In this document: in pieces, positions 57,900 through 64,000 of the stretch
Position numbering within the stretch: position 1 is the stretch's first letter
Layout: each line of letters starts with the position of its first letter
From: Costus lasius
Taxonomy: Eukaryota > Streptophyta > Magnoliopsida > Zingiberales > Costaceae
Assembly: GCA_027563935.2 (NCBI GenBank)
Contig: CM050446.2
Coordinates: 109,472,499 to 109,536,498 of the forward strand
Reading direction: 5' to 3'
DNA: 64,000 nt
Translations under genes and position numbers: made by a program
Notes under the pieces: model-generated
Told to the model about the DNA's origin: nothing
The model's input: only the letters and a program-made list of their open reading frames with translations
Database searches by the model: none

Positions 57900-59344
57900 T
57901 GATGACATGCATTTATATAGTATTTTTAATATGCTTTACCATCAATTATCTCTCTTTTCTATCATGTTTTTACTCATTTTGGTTTAAATTCTTGTTATTG
58001 TTCGGAATCTTCACCTCTCTTTGCTTTTGTCATATGTCAGGAGAAAATGACCATTTTTTGATGGATTTTAAAAGATCTAAATGTACAAATAGATTCCAGA
58101 CGTCGAGACAAAGTCACCTACCAAATTTCATGCGAATCGGAGCTAGTTTGAAAATTACATGCCGCTCATGATTATTTTCATGGCCATAATTTCTTCAGTG
58201 CTTTTCGATGTTTTTCACAGAAAAAATTATAGCCTGCCCATGATTTTTATTATGACCATAATTTCTGCCCATGATTTTTATCATGACCATAATTTTTCCA
58301 GATTCTTGCAACAATATTCATAGAACAAATTACGGTAGAGGTGTGATTATTTTTGCGGCCGTAATTTTGTCCGCCAAAGCCGAGTTTGACTCCATTTTTT
58401 GCCCAAATTGGCTCATTTTTTATCCAAATTTTGGGGAAAACCTAATTGAGAGGTGGGGAACTATTTAAGCTAGGAAGGAGTGATTATTGGGGGCTTTTGG
58501 CAAGGATTTAATGTGAATTTGATGAGGGGGTGAAACCTAGGGTGATTGGCGGTGTTCTTCGTTTTCTTTGTTTTTCCTACCGGCTGGAGTTGATCTTCAT
58601 CAGGGAGCCTTAAATTTCATCTTCCTTATCGATTCTATCATTATTTTGTCAATTGTAATAAAAAACATGGATTTCAATTGTTATATCTAAGAACATGTTA
58701 GCGTAAACATTGTTTCGGGATTAGGGCATAGCCCTCTGCAATTTATGGTTTAATTAATGATTTTTGTCTATTGAAGCTTTCCTGATTCTTGATTTGATTA
58801 TTACTATGTTTATTCCATGTTTATTACTGGCCATAATATGTTTTAGACATTGCATTAATTACTGAAAGATGAAGTGCAATGTCGGATCTGTAGTTTTTAG
58901 ACAGGTCGATTCGATCACGAAAGTAGTTTGAATCGATCTAAGGGATTTTATAGATTTTTCAAGAACTCATTGGGTCTATCTCGAGTTAATAACCATGAGA
59001 GTAGGGGATTGACTTGGGTAGACACCGGGTTGTACCACTAAAAGGGGGGCAATCTGTACATTCGGATAGATCCCCTTTAACACGGTAAAACCCTTCTTTA
59101 GATGAACTTTGTTAGTTGAATTATTTAATCCAGAGAGGTGAAACCCGAAATCCCGAATTCTCATAACTTGATTATAACCCTACTATGTTTTATTTTTTCT
59201 ACAATAAAGTTAAGATTAAATTAAACCCTTTTATGAATGATCTAGTTAACGACCCTAAGATAAGTTGATACTTGGTCATTGGTCTCTGTGGGATCGATAC
59301 TTTTTATTACTTCGATAGACCGTGCAATTACAGCACACCCATTA
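57900..59344 (+). repeat. Athila-like LTR, family K, copy 1 (1445 bp)
   Basis: TGATGACATGC...CCATTA (terminal ATCA mutated) is inserted in RT fragment T3. Its palindromic motif is a TTACGGCCGTAA-like series decayed to CATGGCCATAATT (about 58170-58370). H1 GACATTGCA/TGCAATGTC is 58846-58854 with 58875-58883. H2 is GGTCGATTC/GAATCGATC (58904-58912 with 58930-58938). H3 is 58974-58990 with 59008-59023 (16 pairs, one bulge). The primer site at 59351-59370 is heavily changed by C-to-T and G-to-A. The leader to 59605 is T-rich. Confidence 0.85.
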
Positions 59345-59605
59345 AGTTTTTGACGTCATTGTCGGAAACCCATTTCACCAATATTGACTCATTCTAAGGA
59401 TTGCTAGACTAGATATTTTACTGCAATTTTGTTTTATTTCTTTTCTTTGTGATTTTTTTATAATTTTAATTTTTTTAAATACTTTATTTCTTTTTTCTAG
59501 AGTTTTATTTCTTTGGTGTTAATTGAAAATTTTGTGTTATCTCTACTTTAATCTCACTTGGTTTATGTGCAGGAATCTATAGAAGCTTGATTCAATTATG
59601 CAAGG

Positions 59606-60854
59606 ATGAATTCGGTTTTTTATGAGTATTATAGATGTTACAATCAATATTCTACTGATTATCAATCAGAGATCCCTCCTTGCTTAAAACTATCCTTAGG
59701 GCATAACTACACAAAAGGTAACTTCAACTCATGGCCCCAGAATAATCTATGCTCTAATACCTATGAGCTGGATTGGAGGAATCAATCAAACTTCTTTTTA
59801 TAAGAATGATCCAAATTATATCTCTCAACCGAACTTTGGACCACCTCTTGAATTTGAAGAATGACAATTCTATGAACATGAGAAATCCAACATTAAGACT
59901 CTACTTGAGAACTTCATAGTTTCCCAGACCAAGCAAAATGAGGAGTTTAGGCAAGAATTTAGGCAGTTCGATCAACCTGAGGAATCCAACTTTGAGACTC
60001 TACTTGAAAACTTCATAGTTTCCCAAACGAAGAAAAACAAGGAGAACAGGCAAGAATTCAGGTAAATCAGCGAAGTTGTCAAGAATTTGGCATCTAGGAT
60101 TGAATCTGCTCAAACCCGCCAGTTGATGCTAGTGAACCAGATAGCTCAACAGGCTAAACAATTAGAGGAGCCTCAGACAAGTAACATCACTTCAGGTGAG
60201 GAGGTTCAAAATTCAGAACCCATTGAGCAACTAAGTAATGAAGAGGAGTCAACTCCACAAAGTAGGGACCAAGAATCGGTGTACATTCCATCTCCACTAT
60301 ATAAACCACTGATTCCTTTTCCTCAAAGGTTGGTGAAAGCAACACTTGATAAGCAATTCGGATCATATAGTAGTGTAGACAACTTGGATAAAATGGTTGA
60401 GGAAACTAATGTCACCCAAACTAGTGAAAGCCCATTGGAAATTTATACAATAGATGATGATGATGACGATAAGGTGACTGAAGCTAGTGTTAAGGCTTAC
60501 TCTCAACCAAAAAATTCATACCATGCTGTTCTTGAGGTAAGTAAAAGTCCAAAAATTGAACTCAGAACCCTTCCAAATAATGCGAGGTATGAATTTCTAG
60601 GCCTTACCTCCACTCTTTCTATAATTGATGAGCCAGAGGAACATGCAAAACAAACAAGTTCCATAATATATAAGTTTAGAAAAGCTATAGAGTATTCTTT
60701 TGATGATATTGCAAATATTAACTTTTCTTTTTTCCTTACACAGATTATTCAATATGACAATGACCCACCTAATACTTTGGATATTTACTTTGGTGGGCGC
60801 ACTTTTAAAATGACGAAAACGCAAGAAATTACATGTTCTATACTTTGCCACTAA
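59606..60854 (+). pseudogene. Gag-like ORF of element K
   Basis: The N-terminal part (59606-59800) has no clear zinc knuckle. An extra T in a T-run near 59798 shifts the frame, and stops follow at about 59861 and 60064. A coiled-coil segment is tandemly duplicated (59880-59969 and 59981-60063, both with LLENFIVSQTK). From 60087 (255 aa): QIAQQ, an acidic part, then SPLYKPLIPFPQRLVKATLDKQFG, the linker before Athila protease, then KSPKIELRTLPNNARYEFLGL and KFRKAIEYSFDDIANIN, the region before the RT core. Protease and RT cores are absent, so the two ends of pol are fused in frame. Confidence 0.7.
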
Positions 60855-60884
60855 TCCACCGCCGACTCCAAGATGTCTGATTAT

Positions 60885-60932
60885 GGTCGAGCTATCGACC
60901 TTAAACTTAGTGCTTCTTGGGAGGCAACCCAA
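60885..60932 (+). other. Post-pol double stem-loop (K)
   Basis: GGTCGA-GCTA-TCGACC (60885-60900) and TTGGG-AGGCAA-CCCAA (60917-60932) follow the stop codon. Compared with family B, the first stem has an added G-C step that still pairs. Confidence 0.8.
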
Positions 60933-62422
60933 GCACTATCTCTCTTTTCCATTCTCAGTTTTTATTTTGTGTTATTTTACTTCTTGGAAGTATAGGTTAG
61001 TTATTTGCTTTTGGGAGTTACTCTATGAATCTTATATGATGCTTTTAGAATGGTTTACCCTTTTGATCATTATTTATATTCTATGTAGGAGCTTTGTGAT
61101 AAATTTACCAAGAGGACGCCAGCTTTGTGATTCGAACAGTGATGCAGATGATTAGCTCTTTGAGCTTCGAGGAGGACAGCTCTGAGGAGGATGGTTCGGA
61201 CAGCGGTGTAGACGAGTAGCGCTTTATGAGTATCATTTCTCCTACTCTCTTTTTTACTTGCTTATTGCATCGAGGATGATGCGTTCTTTATGTAGGGGAG
61301 AATATATATATGTTTCATTTGTTTCATGGTGATTATTGTATAACTTTGATATTTGACTATTTGATGGCGCCATGTGTTAGGCGCAATCTGCTGATTTTGG
61401 ATGTATTTGATTAGCATCATATGTGGATGCTCACATCGCTCATATCATTATACTCTAATTACTTTTATCTTCTAATGCATGTTGCTTTTTATTGATGATG
61501 ATGTGTGGTTCTATATTGTTGATGGTGTATGCTATGGATGATCATATACTAATGTCTGTGAATGGATTAATTGCTCCATGTGTTGAATTTATTTCCTTGA
61601 TGTATATCCTTATTTTGATTTTCCATAAGTTTCTGGTAAATAAAATGTTTGAGGAATGTGATTCAAGAGTGAAACTTCTTTTTCAAATAAGGTTTGTATA
61701 TGAGTATAATTTTTTTGAATTGATGTTGAATGATTAGCATTGTATATAATCGATCTATTGTGTTATTTGTTGGGAAGAAAAAAAAAATCCAAAATCTAGA
61801 AATTTTAAAAAAAGAAGAAGAAGAAAGACTCCTCTACTTGACACTGCGAAAAATTGGCAGTGGTACCGAAGACTTGAGTTGAAGTCTAAAAAAAAGAGAA
61901 ATAAGAGTATGTATCTATGTAGGTACATGCCAAGAAAAGATTTTGACATTAACTCCGCTATCTTCAGCTATAAGTCACAACTCTGCTAGTTTAAAGATAT
62001 GAGTTCTATTACATTGGCTATGTGGTAGGTGTACTCTAAATTCGTCACCAAAAAAAATGTGGTAAGCGATTTAGAGAATGTTAAAAATAAATACAAATAA
62101 AAAAACATTTTGGAGGTCTTATTCCTGTAAACAAAAACATTATAGTGTTGAACTGAATACAAGGTGAACTAATGAGATTGAGATTTAGATTATTATGCAA
62201 GTTACAAATTTTATTTGTTTTAGATTGTGAATCTTAAGGATTAAATTCTAAGAACAGTTTATTTCTCTAGAATCTTTTGTGACATGAGTTGGAAATTTTT
62301 AATGAGTAATTATATTTTGGAAGTTTATTTTTCATTAGTGAGATATCTTTTCCATACTCAGTATTATTCTTTAGTCTATTTATTTGCTTAAGGACAAGCA
62401 AAAGCTTAGGTCTAGGGATATT
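60933..62422 (+). other. 3' noncoding region of K
   Basis: T-rich DNA without a credible ORF. It holds a single 67-bp-type stem-loop unit (61826-61890, with CACTGC/GCAGTG and AGACT/AGTCT), related to 2322-2455, and the pre-LTR stem-loop at 62384-62401 (TTGCTTA/CAAGCAA). Confidence 0.65.
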
Positions 62423-63805
62423 TGATGACATATATTTATATAGTATTTTTAATATACTTTTACCATCAATTGTCTCTTTTTTCTTTCATGTTTTTACTCA
62501 TTTTGGCTTAAATTCTTGTTATTGTTTGGAATCTTCACCTCTCTTTACTTTTATCATATTTCAGGGGGAAATGACTATTTTTTGATGGATTTTGAAAGAT
62601 CTGAGTGCACAAATGGATTCCAGACGTTGAGACGAAGTCACCCACCATATTTCATGCGAATTAGAGGTAGTTTGAAAATTACACCCCGCTCGTGATTATT
62701 TTCACGGCTATAATTTCTTCAGTGTTTTTTGATGTTTTTAACAAAAAGAATTCTGTCCTACCCATGATTTTTATCATGGCCGTAATTTTTGCCTGTGATT
62801 TTTATCATAGCCATAATTTTTCTAGATTCTTGTGACAATATTCATAGAAAAAATTACGGCAGGGGTGTGATTATTTTCATGACCGTAATTTTATCTGCCA
62901 AACTCGAGTTTGACTCTGTTTCTTACCCAAATTGCCTCCTTTTTTTAGCCTAATTTTGGGTGAATTCGATGAAGGGGCGAAACCTAGGGTGACTGGCAGC
63001 GTTCTTCGTTTTCTCACCGGAAAAAAATTATTTTTCTAGCCGGTTGGAGTTGATCTTCATCAGGGAGCCTTAAATTTCATCTTCCTTGTCGATTCTATCA
63101 TTATTTTGTCAATTGTAATAAAAAAACATGGATTTCAATTGTTACATCTAAGAACATGTTAGCGTAAATATTGTTTCGGGATTAGAGCATAGCCCTCTGT
63201 GATTTATGATTTAATTAGTTATTTTTGTCTATTGTAGCTTTACTAATGCTTGATTTGATTATTATTGTGTTTATTCCATGTTTGTTTCTGGTCATAATTT
63301 ACATATTTTAGACGATGCATGAAGTACTAAAAGGTGAAGTGCGACGTCGGATCTATAGTTTTCTGACAGGTCGATTCGATCACGAAAGTAGTTCGAATCG
63401 ATTTGAGGGATTTTGTAGATTTGTCAAGAACTCATTGGGCCTATCTTGAGTTAATAACCACAAAAGTAGGGGATAACTTGGGTAGACACTGGGTTGTACC
63501 ACTAAAAGGGGGCAATCTGTACATTTGGATAGATCCCCTTCAACACAGTAAAACCCTTCTTTAGATGAACTTTGTTAGTATAATTATTTAATCCAGAGTG
63601 GTGAAACTCAAAATCCCGAATTCGCATAACTTGATTACAACCCTATTGTGTTTTACTTTTTCTGCAATAAAGTTAAGATTAAATTAAACCCTTTTCCGAA
63701 TCAACTAGCTAACGACCCTAAGATAAGTCAGTACTTGGTCATTGGTCTCTGTGAGATCGATATTTTTATTACTTCGATAGGCCGTGCACTTACGGAATAC
63801 CATCA
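62423..63805 (+). repeat. Athila-like LTR, family K, copy 2 (1383 bp)
   Basis: TGATGACATAT...ACCATCA is the same family as 57900-59344. H1 pairs 63311-63319 with 63340-63348 at eight of nine positions. H2 and H3 are recognisable at about 63367-63400 and 63440-63490. It is followed by a decayed primer site. Confidence 0.85.
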
Positions 63806-63811
63806 AGTTTT

Positions 63812-64000
63812 TGGTGCTGTTGTTGGGGACAAATTTCACTAATATTGACTCATTCTGAGGATTGCTAGACTAGATATTTTATTGCAATTTTGTTTTATTT
63901 CTTTTCTGTGTGATTTTTTTATAATTTTAATTTTTGTAATTACTTTATTTCTTTTTTCTAGATTTTTGTTTCTTTGGTGTTAATTGAAAATTTTGTGTTA
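63812..64000 (+). other. Primer site and internal start after LTR K copy 2
   Basis: TGGTGCTGTTGTTGGGGAC (63812-63830) is a tRNA-Asp site with C-to-T changes. The next 170 bp match 59371-59545, the internal start of K. Confidence 0.8.

Larger units (their letters stand above)
57900..64000 (+). mobile_element. Non-autonomous Athila-like element K, LTR-internal-LTR-internal
   Basis: Two LTRs of one family (57900-59344 and 62423-63805) flank a 3.1-kb internal region with one gag-like ORF. The second LTR is again followed by a primer site and the start of the same internal region, so the array goes on beyond the window. The 3' boundary and target-site duplication cannot be seen. Confidence 0.8.

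Noticed and set aside
1..64000. tRNA or rRNA genes
   Set aside because: I saw no cloverleaf or rRNA core. The tRNA-like matches are short primer-binding sites next to LTRs.

Overview
This is nuclear DNA of a flowering plant, probably from repeat-rich heterochromatin. Nearly all of it is nested LTR retrotransposons: Athila-type Ty3/gypsy, a chromovirus, Copia, and a short non-autonomous LTR family. One host gene is recognisable, an ERD15-like gene at about 18.5-20.7 kb with a TATA box, a 5'-UTR intron and one coding intron. The species cannot be named from the sequence.

Layout. 1-3256: 3' part of an Athila-type element (env-position ORF, 3' noncoding, start of an LTR). 3257-10648: Athila-like family B arranged internal-LTR-internal-LTR, with one gag-like ORF. 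10649-11088: another Athila LTR fragment. 11091-12937: decayed Copia RT/RNase H. 12938-14194: a probable solo LTR. 14756-17945: a young non-autonomous LTR element (1186-bp LTRs, 5-bp TSD). 18485-20700: ERD15. 21426-26522: decayed Copia element. 26658-26901: a MITE-like element. 26990-28861: GC-rich DNA with no supported gene. 28862-39382: mosaic of Athila-like pieces (E, X, F). 39383-57899: a chromovirus pol (T) broken by a solo LTR (G), by Athila element H with TSD TGCGG, and by element K. H itself carries a very young 9.1-kb minus-strand Copia element (44717-53809, TSD GTCAG). 57900-64000: element K as LTR-internal-LTR-internal.

How the parts fit. The Athila-like copies B, E, F and K have lost protease, RT core, RNase H and integrase, and in at least B, E and F they keep a similar reduced ORF: gag C-terminal part, acidic region and a remnant of the RT N-terminus. 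They could move only with proteins from an autonomous relative. They also share noncoding stem-loops at fixed places: in the LTR between the TATA box and the primer-binding site, just after the pol remnant, in the 3' noncoding region, and just before the 3' LTR. Several stems keep pairing although their bases differ between copies. The non-autonomous element at 14756-17945 carries a different array of about a dozen stem-loops, many with AGG(G) loops. These covarying RNA structures are the main undescribed-looking signal in the window.
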